Shown here one piece after another: positions 45,717 through 53,218 of a stretch of DNA of 64,000 nucleotides; position 1 is the stretch's first letter; each line of letters begins with the position of its first letter. Source of the DNA: Mesorhizobium sp. Root554 (lineage in GTDB: Bacteria > Pseudomonadota > Alphaproteobacteria > Rhizobiales > Rhizobiaceae); the NCBI RefSeq assembly GCF_001427025.1, contig NZ_LMGA01000001.1, positions 163 through 64,162 of the forward strand, written 5' to 3'. The notes beneath the pieces are model-generated. The model had not been told where the DNA came from, did not search any database, and saw nothing but the letters and a program-made list of their open reading frames with translations. Both the position numbers and the translations under genes were made by a program.

Positions 45717-46214
45717 ATGTTGAGTGTCCTGATCGAAACCCATGACAGCGAGGAGGGGCTGGCGCGCACGCTGGCCTCGCTCGTCGGCGGCGCCGTCGAA
45801 GGGGTGGTGCGCGATGTCATCGTCTGCGACATGGGGTCGACCGATCAGACGCATAGCGTCGCCGAGCATGCCGGCTGCCGCTTCGTGACGGAGGGAATCG
45901 CCGCCGGCATACGCCAGGCGAAGGGCGACTGGCTGCTGATCCTGGAGCCGGGCGCCAGGCTTTCCGAAGGCTGGATCGACGAGGTCGTTTCTCACGTGGC
46001 GCGCTTCACCATGCCGGCCCGGTTTTCCCGCGCGCCCGGCAGCCGTGGCCGCTTCTTGTCGCGCGCCTTTGCCCGCCAGCGCGCGCTGGCGCAGGGGCTT
46101 GTCATCACCAGGCGGCAGGCGGCGGCGCTTTCGCAGCACGCCGGCAGCGCCGAGGCTCTGGCGCGCGGTCTGGCGATGAGGACGCTGGACGCAACGATCT
46201 GGCCTGCGGCTTGA
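45717..46214 (+). CDS. Short GT2-like glycosyltransferase-fold protein
   Basis: A 165-residue protein with the N-terminal part of a family 2 glycosyltransferase: LSVLIETHDSEEGLARTLASL (first strand and helix), DVIVCDMGSTDQT in place of the usual DDGSTD, and GDWLLILEPGARLSEGW where a D-x-D metal site is expected. The missing D-x-D and short length suggest it may not be an active sugar transferase. No acceptor domain is present. The function is unknown. It is divergent from the radical SAM gene and lies upstream of the ECF sigma gene. Confidence 0.65.
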   Translation: MLSVLIETHDSEEGLARTLASLVGGAVEGVVRDVIVCDMGSTDQTHSVAEHAGCRFVTEGIAAGIRQAKGDWLLILEPGARLSEGWIDEVVSHVARFTMPARFSRAPGSRGRFLSRAFARQRALAQGLVITRRQAAALSQHAGSAEALARGLAMRTLDATIWPAA

Positions 46215-46378
46215 AGGGCCTGATCCATCCCTGCCGGTGAATGGGAGGAAAGCGGCCTTCGCATGCCGCTGGAAACCCCAGGCCTCTTCGGTTAGCTTTG
46301 GAAAATCGAGGCGAGGCGGTGAACCTTCTTGACCCCATCGGCGACAGAGCAGACAGGAGCCGGGCGGCTCGGCCGGTC

Positions 46379-46945
46379 ATGACGAACGCATCGTCGACCG
46401 ACCGCGAACTCGTCGGCCGGGTCGCTTCGGGCGACCGGGCAGCCTTGCGGCTCCTGTTCATGCGCCACCACGCGCGGGTTTACCGCTTCGTGGCGCGCCA
46501 GACGGGGTCGGACATGGTCGCGGACGATATTGCAAATGAAGTTTTCCTCGAACTCTGGCGTCAGGCGCCGGCTTTCGAAGGCCGTTCCGAGGTTTCGACC
46601 TGGCTGCTCGGCATCGCCCGCTTCAAGGCGCTGTCCTCGCTGCGCAAGCGCAAGGAGGACTGGATCGACGACGAAGCCGCGGCCGCCGTGCCCGATGGCG
46701 CCGACACGCCGGAAGTCACCGCCATGAAGGAAGACAAGGGCGCTGCGCTGCGCCGCTTCGTCGATGCCCTGCCGCGGGAACACCGCGTTGTCGTCGATCT
46801 GGCCTATTACCACGGCAAGTCGGTGACCGAGATCGGCGAGGTGCTGGAAATCCCTGTCGCCACCGTCAAGACGCGGATGTTCTACGCCCGCAAGAAGCTT
46901 GGCGAGGCGTTGAAGGCCGCGGGCTACGACAGGGGATGGCCATGA
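46379..46945 (+). CDS. ECF-type RNA polymerase sigma factor
   Basis: A 188-residue sigma-70 family factor with only regions 2 and 4. Region 2 (about 8-85) includes RRVYRFV-like residues and DDIANEVFLELWRQAPAFEG. Region 4 (about 125-180) includes LPREHRVVVDLAYYHGKSVTEIGEVLEIPVATVKTRMFYARKKL with the helix-turn-helix. The ATG at 46379 gives a standard ECF N-terminus. The open frame continues upstream to 46241. The stop overlaps the anti-sigma start (ATGA), so the pair are co-translated. It would direct transcription of an unknown regulon. Confidence 0.88.
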   Translation: MTNASSTDRELVGRVASGDRAALRLLFMRHHARVYRFVARQTGSDMVADDIANEVFLELWRQAPAFEGRSEVSTWLLGIARFKALSSLRKRKEDWIDDEAAAAVPDGADTPEVTAMKEDKGAALRRFVDALPREHRVVVDLAYYHGKSVTEIGEVLEIPVATVKTRMFYARKKLGEALKAAGYDRGWP

Positions 46946-47628
46946 GCTATGATGGCGACATGAGCGAAGCCGGAAAGATGTCGCGCCGCGACGAGATGGA
47001 GGCCCTTCTGCCGTTCTATCTGAACGGCACGCTGGACGGAGCCGAGCTTGCCGACCTCGAAGCGTGGCTGGCGACGGACCCGACCGCGGCGGCTGCGCTG
47101 GAAGAGGCCGAGGCCGAATTCTCCGGCACGATCGCTTCGAACGAAGCGGTTCGTCCGCCGGCCGACGCCTTCGCCCGTTTTGCCAAACAGCTGGATGCGG
47201 AGACCGGCCGGGAACGCAAGGCATCTTCCTCCGCTCCTTCGGTGGTGACCCGGCTCTGGAACGGGTTCCGTGCGGTCCCCGCAAGTTTTGCCTGGGCGGC
47301 TGCCGCGGCATTGCTCGCCTTTGTCGTCGTGCAGCAGGTCGCGGCGCCGAACAGTGGTCCCGGCTTCGAGGTCGCCGGCGCGGAGAACGATCTGGCGAAG
47401 CTGCCCTTTGCCCTGGTCAAGTTCAAACCCGATGCCCGCATGGCCGATGTGGTCACGTTCATGGGCAACAATGGCCTGAAGATCGCCTCCGGCCCGACCG
47501 TCGACGGCATCTTCCGTATCGCCATCGCGACGACGACCGGCGCGGAATATGACCGCTTGTTTGCCCTTATCGCCGCGCAGCCATTCACCGAGACGGCGCT
47601 CGGCGGCAGGAAGCCGGTCGATGGTTGA
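46942..47628 (+). CDS. Anti-sigma factor with propeptide-like periplasmic domain
   Basis: A 228-residue single-pass membrane protein. The cytoplasmic part (residues 1-105) has the anti-sigma start LLPFYLNGTLDGAELADLEAWL but no zinc-binding His/Cys motif. The membrane helix is VPASFAWAAAAALLAFVVV (about 112-130). The periplasmic domain (about 154-221) has a beta-alpha-beta-beta-alpha-beta pattern: FALVKFKP, MADVVTFMGNNGLKI, IFRIAIA, EYDRLFALIAAQ and FTETA. It looks like a subtilisin propeptide (I9-like) and aligns in layout with residues 160-240 of the S8 protease encoded downstream. The ATGA overlap with the sigma gene supports the start at 46942. It overlaps the protease start by 8 bases. 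Confidence 0.78.
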   Translation: MSYDGDMSEAGKMSRRDEMEALLPFYLNGTLDGAELADLEAWLATDPTAAAALEEAEAEFSGTIASNEAVRPPADAFARFAKQLDAETGRERKASSSAPSVVTRLWNGFRAVPASFAWAAAAALLAFVVVQQVAAPNSGPGFEVAGAENDLAKLPFALVKFKPDARMADVVTFMGNNGLKIASGPTVDGIFRIAIATTTGAEYDRLFALIAAQPFTETALGGRKPVDG

Positions 47629-49144
47629 GCGCGCCGCAAAGGCATCGCCGCAGGGCCGTGTACGGGGCCGGACCATGGTCCGTGTGGCGCAGCGTGTGCT
47701 TTCGGGTGCTGCCGCCGTCGTCCTGGCCGCTTTCACGGTCCAACCAGCTCTCGCTCAGACAGCAGGACCCGGCCCGCAACGGCAACCCACGGAGTGCATC
47801 GACGGCGCCCGGGATTGCGCGCCGCCGGACGAGGCGGGCGCGCCTTCGGGCGGCGCTGCGGTCACGCTCCCGGACCTGATCGTCGATCTGTTTCCCAATC
47901 CACCGAGCGCCGCAGGTGGTGCAACCCCCGGCGGACTGCCAATGCCGACGCCCGATCCGCGCCGTCCGGCTGACGCCGCCTTGCCACCGGCCGCCGGCGT
48001 TGCAGCGGGTTCGCTGGCCGGCGGGTCCGGTCAGCCCCCTTCGGGGCCGATCATAGCGCCCACCGACCTGCCGCTCGCCGAACCGCTCCGCGCCATCGCC
48101 GGCGATTTCGTGCCCGACGAGGTGCTGGTGACGGTCTCCGGCGATCCCGACGTCGTGCAGCAGCTCGCTATCTCCTTTGGTCTGCAGGTCAGGTCGCAGC
48201 GCCAGTCGCGGCTGCTTGGCGCAACGCTGGTGCGCTATGGTATTCCGGATGGCCGCCCGGTAGCCGTCGTGCTGGCGCAACTGGCGGCGGATGGCCGCGC
48301 CGAACGGCGGGAGCCCAACCATGTCTATGCGCTGCAACAGGCGGCGATCGTCAACTATTCGTTCGAGCGCATCGCGCTCGATGCCGGAGCGGCGAATGGC
48401 GAGGACGTGCGCGTCGCGGTGATCGACACCGCTGCCGACGATACGCATCCCGCCTTGCAGGGCGTCATCGCCGAACAGTTCGATGCGCTGCCCGATACGC
48501 CGGTGCAGAGCCGCGATCACGGCACGTCGATCGACGGACTGCTTGCCGGCACCGGGCCATTCCAGGGCGTGGCGCCAGGCGCTGCCCTCTATCACGCCCG
48601 CGCCTTCGAGGACGGAAAGTCATCGGCCGAGGCTATCCTCGCCTCGCTGGACTGGGCGGCGGAGAAGGATGTCCGCATCGTCAATATGAGCTTTGTCGGG
48701 CCGAAGAATGAATTGCTCGGCACCGCCTGCCGCAATGCCCGCGCGCTCGGCATGGTGCTGGTCGCCGCCGCCGGCAACAACGGGCCGAAGGCGCCCTACG
48801 GTTACCCTGCAGCCTTTGAGGGCGTCGTCGCCGTTACCGCGACGGACGCGAAGGACGGACTGATGGCGCAGGCCAACCGTGGGTCCTATGTCTACATTTC
48901 CGCGCCCGGCGTCGACATGGCTGCGCCCATCGGCGGCGGCTCGGATCTCGTCACCGGGACCTCCTTCGCCGCAGCCATCGTCAGCGGCGCCATTGCCAAT
49001 CTTTTCCACGCAAAGCCCGATCTGTCCGCCGACCAGGCAGAAAAAGCCCTGGCCGATACGGCCACCGATCTCGGCGCTGCCGGCCGCGACAATGATTTCG
49101 GTTTCGGCCTGCTGAACCTCAAGGCGGCTGCGGCGCGGGAGTAG
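47621..49144 (+). CDS. S8 subtilisin-like serine protease with propeptide
   Basis: A 507-residue exported protease. The signal peptide is VLSGAAAVVLAAFTVQPALAQ, after a charged start of about 24 residues. A Pro/Gly-rich linker (about 50-155) follows. A propeptide-like domain (about 160-240) contains EVLVTVSGDPDVVQQLAISF and GATLVRYGIP. The catalytic domain has Asp269 (VAVIDTAADD), His300 (RDHGTSIDG), the oxyanion Asn386 (AAAGNNG) and Ser448 (GTSFAAAIVSG). It starts inside the end of the anti-sigma gene (8-base overlap), so sigma factor, anti-sigma factor and protease are one translationally coupled operon. A role in cutting or sensing through the anti-sigma factor is likely but unproven. Confidence 0.88.
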   Translation: MVERAAKASPQGRVRGRTMVRVAQRVLSGAAAVVLAAFTVQPALAQTAGPGPQRQPTECIDGARDCAPPDEAGAPSGGAAVTLPDLIVDLFPNPPSAAGGATPGGLPMPTPDPRRPADAALPPAAGVAAGSLAGGSGQPPSGPIIAPTDLPLAEPLRAIAGDFVPDEVLVTVSGDPDVVQQLAISFGLQVRSQRQSRLLGATLVRYGIPDGRPVAVVLAQLAADGRAERREPNHVYALQQAAIVNYSFERIALDAGAANGEDVRVAVIDTAADDTHPALQGVIAEQFDALPDTPVQSRDHGTSIDGLLAGTGPFQGVAPGAALYHARAFEDGKSSAEAILASLDWAAEKDVRIVNMSFVGPKNELLGTACRNARALGMVLVAAAGNNGPKAPYGYPAAFEGVVAVTATDAKDGLMAQANRGSYVYISAPGVDMAAPIGGGSDLVTGTSFAAAIVSGAIANLFHAKPDLSADQAEKALADTATDLGAAGRDNDFGFGLLNLKAAAARE

Positions 49145-49157
49145 GGCCGCCTTCCTT

Positions 49158-49303
49158 AACCCTCCCCCTTTTGTGGGGAGGTCAATCTGCGAAGCGGATC
49201 GGGGCGGGGGGCGCGGCCATCGCGTTTTCACCCTCACCGCGTCTCGAAATCTCCGCTACGCTTCGATTCCTCGTCGACCCCCCTCACGAGGGGGAAGGGT
49301 AGG
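49158..49303. repeat. Intergenic palindromic element
   Basis: Two hairpins, CCTCCCC/GGGGAGG (49161-49181) and a CCCCCTC/GAGGGGG stem around 49279-49292, flank a GC-rich core. This matches the general style of dispersed palindromes after genes in Mesorhizobium. It may also act as a terminator between the converging protease and aglR genes. Confidence 0.5.
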
Positions 49304-49313
49304 TGGCGCTGAC

Positions 49314-50333
49314 CTACGGCGCCCCCGCGATCGAACCGCGCACGACCAGATCCACCGGCCAAAGCTCGCCGCGCGCGCCATCCTCGAGATTGGCGAGGCG
49401 CGCAGCAAGCCGCTCCGCCACGCGCGCCCCCGCCGCCCGGATCGACGAGCGGGTCGTCGTCAGCGGCACGGAAAAATTCTCCGGCTTCAGCCAGGGAAAA
49501 ACGTCGTCATGGGCGATCAGTGAAAGCCGCCCGGGTATGCTGACGCCGAGCTCGCGCGCCGCCCGCACAACGCCCAGCGACATGATGAGACTGGAACACA
49601 GGATCGCCGTCGGCGGCGCGCTGCTTTCCAGCAGACGGCGTGCGGCGCGATAGCCGTTCTCTTCGGTCATTGCGGCGCTGCTGACGGTGTCGTCGGCCAG
49701 CACCAGCCCCTTTTCCGCGAGCGCGGCGCGCACACCGCGCTCTCGGTGGATGGCGAAGGTCTCGCGGATATCGCCGTTGATCAGGGCGATGCGGCGGTGG
49801 CCGAGCTGCATGAGCAGGCGGGCCGCCTCGCGAAATGCCCCCTCATTGTCGATGTCGAGAAAGGAATAGTCGAAATCGAAGCCTTCCGTGCGGCCGTGGA
49901 CGAGAAAGGGAATACCGAGCGTGTTGAGCAGCGCAACCCGCCTGTCGCGCGGCTGTGGCGACGAGATATAGACCGCATCGACCTGCCGGTTGGCGACGAT
50001 GCGGCGATAGGTGGTTTCCTGGTCGTCTGCGTCGGCGGGCGACAGGACGAGGTCCAGTTCGTGCGCGCGCGCATAGTCGCCGAGGCCGGAAAGGAACTCG
50101 ACGAAATGCGGGTCGATATCCACCGAAGCGCCCGTCGGCAGCACGTATCCGATCATGCCCGTCTTGCCGGTGGCGAGCTGTCTGGCGCTGGGATTGGGAC
50201 GATAGCCGTGTCGCTTGGCGGCGTCGACCACGCGCCGACGCGTTTCCTCGCTGACTTCCGGATAGCCGTTCAGGGCGCGGCTTACCGTCGTCTGCGACAG
50301 CTCCAGCATCCGTGAGAACTGCTTGAGGTTCAA
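49314..50333 (-). CDS. aglR: LacI family regulator of the alpha-glucoside operon
   Basis: A 339-residue repressor with an N-terminal helix-turn-helix (residues 1-20, NLKQFSRMLELSQTTVSRAL) and hinge (VSEETRRRVVDAAKRHGYRP). A periplasmic-binding-like effector domain follows. I chose the TTG at 50333 because AGGAGGA lies about five bases upstream and the protein then begins as LacI relatives do. A TTG at 50351 would overlap the operator and add six residues. It is divergent from aglEFGAK. Matching CCAAAGCGCTTT sites lie ahead of both genes, so it likely represses itself and the operon until an alpha-glucoside binds. Confidence 0.9.
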   Translation of the reverse strand: MNLKQFSRMLELSQTTVSRALNGYPEVSEETRRRVVDAAKRHGYRPNPSARQLATGKTGMIGYVLPTGASVDIDPHFVEFLSGLGDYARAHELDLVLSPADADDQETTYRRIVANRQVDAVYISSPQPRDRRVALLNTLGIPFLVHGRTEGFDFDYSFLDIDNEGAFREAARLLMQLGHRRIALINGDIRETFAIHRERGVRAALAEKGLVLADDTVSSAAMTEENGYRAARRLLESSAPPTAILCSSLIMSLGVVRAARELGVSIPGRLSLIAHDDVFPWLKPENFSVPLTTTRSSIRAAGARVAERLAARLANLEDGARGELWPVDLVVRGSIAGAP

Positions 50334-50347
50334 AGCGTCCTCCTGCG

Positions 50348-50361
50348 CCAAAGCGCTTTAA
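50348..50361. promoter_or_regulatory. AglR operator ahead of aglR
   Basis: CCAAAGCGCTTT with its palindromic core AAAGCGCTTT (50350-50359) lies directly upstream of the aglR ribosome site. It shares 12 bases with the operator at 50565. The two centres are 217 bases apart, allowing DNA looping and autorepression. Confidence 0.7.
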
Positions 50362-50499
50362 AAATTCCGGCTGACTCTTCCCGGTTGCTTACGCCTCCTC
50401 AAAAGACATAGAGCGGCACGCGACCTGTTAAAAGCTGTTTTATCTGCTGCATTGCCATAAAATTATGCTGCACCGCAGAAGGATCACCCCTCGGAAAAA

Positions 50500-50516
50500 A
50501 ACTAAATCGATTAGTT
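50500..50516. promoter_or_regulatory. Second palindrome in the agl control region
   Basis: AACTAA and TTAGTT (50500-50505 and 50511-50516) flank a five-base centre that contains TCGA. This is another near-palindrome, unlike the AAAGCGCTTT sites. It could bind another regulator of the operon. Confidence 0.4.
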
Positions 50517-50526
50517 AGCGCGCGGC

Positions 50527-50578
50527 TTGACTCTGTGGAAATTTGGTGGCTTCCTGAAAATCAGCCAAAGCGCTTTGG
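50527..50578 (+). promoter_or_regulatory. aglE promoter area with AglR operator
   Basis: A possible -35 (TTGACT, 50527-50532) is followed at 50565-50578 by the perfect 14-base palindrome CCAAAGCGCTTTGG, the LacI-type operator. The -10 is weak (around 50550), so the promoter may need an activator. The operator would cover the start of transcription. Confidence 0.65.
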
Positions 50579-50699
50579 AAGTCTCCATCGGAGGTTGCAG
50601 TTCCTCCTTTGCTGGGGCACAGTCCGGGCAGCATCGGCTGCGGAATGGAGGTTCCGTTCGATCTGTCCATGGGCCGGTCTGTCTTTTGGGAGGATTACG

Positions 50700-52055
50700 A
50701 TGAAGAAGATGCTCTTGCTGGGTGTGGCGTTTTCGGCGCTCGCCCTTACCGTTCCCGCACATGCCGAACTGAAGTTCAAGCCGGGCGAAGACAGTAAATT
50801 CCACTGGGATAATTACGAGGCGCTCAAGAAGGTCGATCTCAAGGGTGAAACCCTGACGATTTTCGGACCGTGGCGCGGCGAGGACGAGGCGCTTGTGCGC
50901 TCGGTGCTGGAATATTTCACCGAGGCCACCGGCGCGGACATCAAATATTCCTCCTCGGAAAACTACGAGCAGCAGATCGTCATCGACACGCAGGCAGGCA
51001 GCCCGCCCAACATCGCCGTGCTTCCGCAGCCGGGCCTCATCCAGGATCTCGCATCCAAGGGTCTGCTGACGCCGCTGGGCGACGATGTCGCCAGCTTCGT
51101 CAAGGACAATTACGGCGCCGGCCAGTCCTGGGTCGATCTCGGCACCTTCAACGACAAGGACGGCAAGAAGCAGTTCTTCGCATTCCCCTACAAGGCCGAC
51201 CTGAAGTCGCTGGTCTGGTACGTACCGGACAATTTCGAGGAAGCCGGCTACGAGGTTCCCAAGACCTGGGAAGAGATGATGGCGCTGTCCGACAAGATTG
51301 TCGCCGACGGCGGCACCCCCTGGTGCATCGGGCTCGGTTCCGGCGGCGCAACGGGCTGGCCGGCGACCGACTGGATCGAGGACATCATGCTGCGCACGCA
51401 GCCGCCGGAAACCTACGACAAGTGGACCAAGAACGAGATTCCGTTCAACGATCCGGCTGTCGTCAACGCGCTGAAAATCTTCTCCGACATCGCCACCAAC
51501 GACAAATATGTCGATGGCGGCAAGGCGGCGGTCGCGGCGACCGACTTCCGCGACAGTCCCAAGGGCCTCTTCGGCATTCCGCCGAAGTGCTACATGCACC
51601 GTCAGGCGTCCTTCATCTCGTCCTTCTTCCCCGAAGGCACGAAACTTGGCGTTGATGCCGACTTCTTCTACCTACCGCCCATGGCCTCAAAGCCGGACCT
51701 CGGCAAGCCGGTGCTGGGCGCTGGCACCTTCGCCATGATTACCAAGGACTCCAAGGCTTCGCGCGAATTCATCAAGTTCCTCGAAATGCCCTTGGCCCAT
51801 GAAATCTGGATGGCCCAGTCCGGCCTGCTGACGCCTTTGAAGACCGTCAACCAGGACGCCTACGCCAACGACGCGCTGAAGAAACAGGGCGAAATCCTGA
51901 CCACGGCAACGACCTTCCGCTTCGACGGTTCGGACCTGATGCCAGGCAAGATCGGCGCCGGTGCATTCTGGACCGGCATGGTCGATCTCGTCGGCGGCAA
52001 GTCGCCGGAAGATGTCGGCGCCCAGATCCAGAAAAGCTGGGACGCGATCAAGTAG
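50700..52055 (+). CDS. aglE: Alpha-glucoside ABC transporter substrate-binding protein
   Basis: A 451-residue periplasmic protein. The signal peptide is KKMLLLGVAFSALALTVPAHA. The mature part has the class I sugar-binding layout, with segments such as GPWRGEDEALVRSVLEYFTE and KYSSSENYEQQIVIDTQAGS. In rhizobia AglE captures sucrose, maltose, trehalose and other alpha-glucosides. ATG 50700 has GGGAGGA just upstream. It is the first gene of aglEFGAK. A long hairpin separates it from aglF. Confidence 0.92.
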   Translation: MKKMLLLGVAFSALALTVPAHAELKFKPGEDSKFHWDNYEALKKVDLKGETLTIFGPWRGEDEALVRSVLEYFTEATGADIKYSSSENYEQQIVIDTQAGSPPNIAVLPQPGLIQDLASKGLLTPLGDDVASFVKDNYGAGQSWVDLGTFNDKDGKKQFFAFPYKADLKSLVWYVPDNFEEAGYEVPKTWEEMMALSDKIVADGGTPWCIGLGSGGATGWPATDWIEDIMLRTQPPETYDKWTKNEIPFNDPAVVNALKIFSDIATNDKYVDGGKAAVAATDFRDSPKGLFGIPPKCYMHRQASFISSFFPEGTKLGVDADFFYLPPMASKPDLGKPVLGAGTFAMITKDSKASREFIKFLEMPLAHEIWMAQSGLLTPLKTVNQDAYANDALKKQGEILTTATTFRFDGSDLMPGKIGAGAFWTGMVDLVGGKSPEDVGAQIQKSWDAIK

Positions 52056-52056
52056 A

Positions 52057-52168
52057 GGCAGTCGGCAATAGCCAGTCGGCAGTCGGAAAAACAGATGGCG
52101 ATAGGCAATAAAGGTCCGTCCTCGACGGCCAGCTGATTCCGATTGCCTGTTGCCCACTGCCGATTGCC
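52057..52168 (+). repeat. Long inverted repeat in the aglE-aglF gap
   Basis: Two 30-base arms (52057-52086 and 52139-52168) built of GGCAGTCGG/GGCAATAGCC-like units pair with about 22 matches plus G-T pairs around a 52-base loop. The mRNA would fold into a long hairpin right after the aglE stop. It resembles REP-type elements and may protect the aglE message. Confidence 0.65.
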
Positions 52169-52203
52169 CGGAAGAACATCGACACGGCAGCGGGAGGGAA
52201 CCA

Positions 52204-53217
52204 ATGGCGTCTCAGATTTTCTCGGCCATACTCGTCATCATCGTCGGCGTCGGCGGCTGCGTCGCCTATTTCTGGGGCGCCAACAAACTGCTCGACCTCA
52301 TCTTTCCGGCGCGTGGCGTCACCGGCGCCGCGGCGGTCGATAATCTGCGCCGGCAGGGGCTGATCCGGCCCTGGCTTTTCGTCGGTCCAGCCCTGCTCAT
52401 CCTCATCATCTATCTGATCTACCCGGTCATCGAGACGTTGCGCCTGTCCTTCATGGATCGCGGCGGCGTCAATTTCGTCGGCCTCGCCAACTATCAATGG
52501 GCCTTCGGCGACCGTGAGTTCCGCAACTCCATTCTGAACAACATAGTGTGGCTCGCCGTTGTGCCGGCCGCCTGCACCTTCCTCGGCCTGATCATCGCCG
52601 TGCTGACCGACCGCATCTGGTGGGGCACCATCGCCAAGAGCCTGATCTTCCTGCCGCTCGCCATCTCCTTCGTCGGCGCTTCGGTCATCTGGAAGTTCAT
52701 CTATGAATATCGCGGCGAGGGGCAGACCCAGATCGGCATCCTCAACGCCATCGTCACCGCGCTCGGCGGCTCGCCGCAGGTGTGGATATCGATCCCGTTC
52801 TGGAACAATTTCTTCCTGATGGTCATCCTGATCTGGATTCAGACCGGCTTCGCCATGGTCATCCTGTCGTCGGCCCTGCGCGGCATTCCAGAGGAAACGC
52901 TGGAAGCCGCCGTCATCGACGGCGCCAATCCGTTCCAGATCTTCTGGAAGATCATGGTGCCGCAGATATGGGGCACCATCGCCGTCGTCTGGACCACGAT
53001 CACCATCCTCGTGCTGAAGGTCTTCGACATCGTGCTGACCATGACCAACGGCCAGTGGAACAGCCAGGTGCTCGCCAACCTCATGTTCGACTGGATGTTC
53101 CGTGGCGGTGGCGATTTCGGCCGTGGCGCCACCATCGCCATCATCATCATGATCGCGGTCATCCCGATCATGATCTGGAACATCCGGCAGGCGAACAAGG
53201 AAACGGGAGGGCATTGA
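52204..53217 (+). CDS. aglF: Alpha-glucoside ABC transporter permease AglF
   Basis: A 337-residue inner-membrane permease with about eight hydrophobic segments. An N-terminal pair (QIFSAILVIIVGVGGCVAYF) precedes the MalF-like core. The EAA loop that contacts the ATPase is EAAVIDGANPFQIFWKIMVP. ATG 52204 has GGGAGG upstream. It pairs with AglG, whose gene starts one base after the aglF stop. Confidence 0.92.
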   Translation: MASQIFSAILVIIVGVGGCVAYFWGANKLLDLIFPARGVTGAAAVDNLRRQGLIRPWLFVGPALLILIIYLIYPVIETLRLSFMDRGGVNFVGLANYQWAFGDREFRNSILNNIVWLAVVPAACTFLGLIIAVLTDRIWWGTIAKSLIFLPLAISFVGASVIWKFIYEYRGEGQTQIGILNAIVTALGGSPQVWISIPFWNNFFLMVILIWIQTGFAMVILSSALRGIPEETLEAAVIDGANPFQIFWKIMVPQIWGTIAVVWTTITILVLKVFDIVLTMTNGQWNSQVLANLMFDWMFRGGGDFGRGATIAIIIMIAVIPIMIWNIRQANKETGGH

Positions 53218-53218
53218 G

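Noticed and set aside
46271..46292. GGAAAC before the ECF sigma gene as a self-directed -35
   Set aside because: No matching -10 lies at the right distance.
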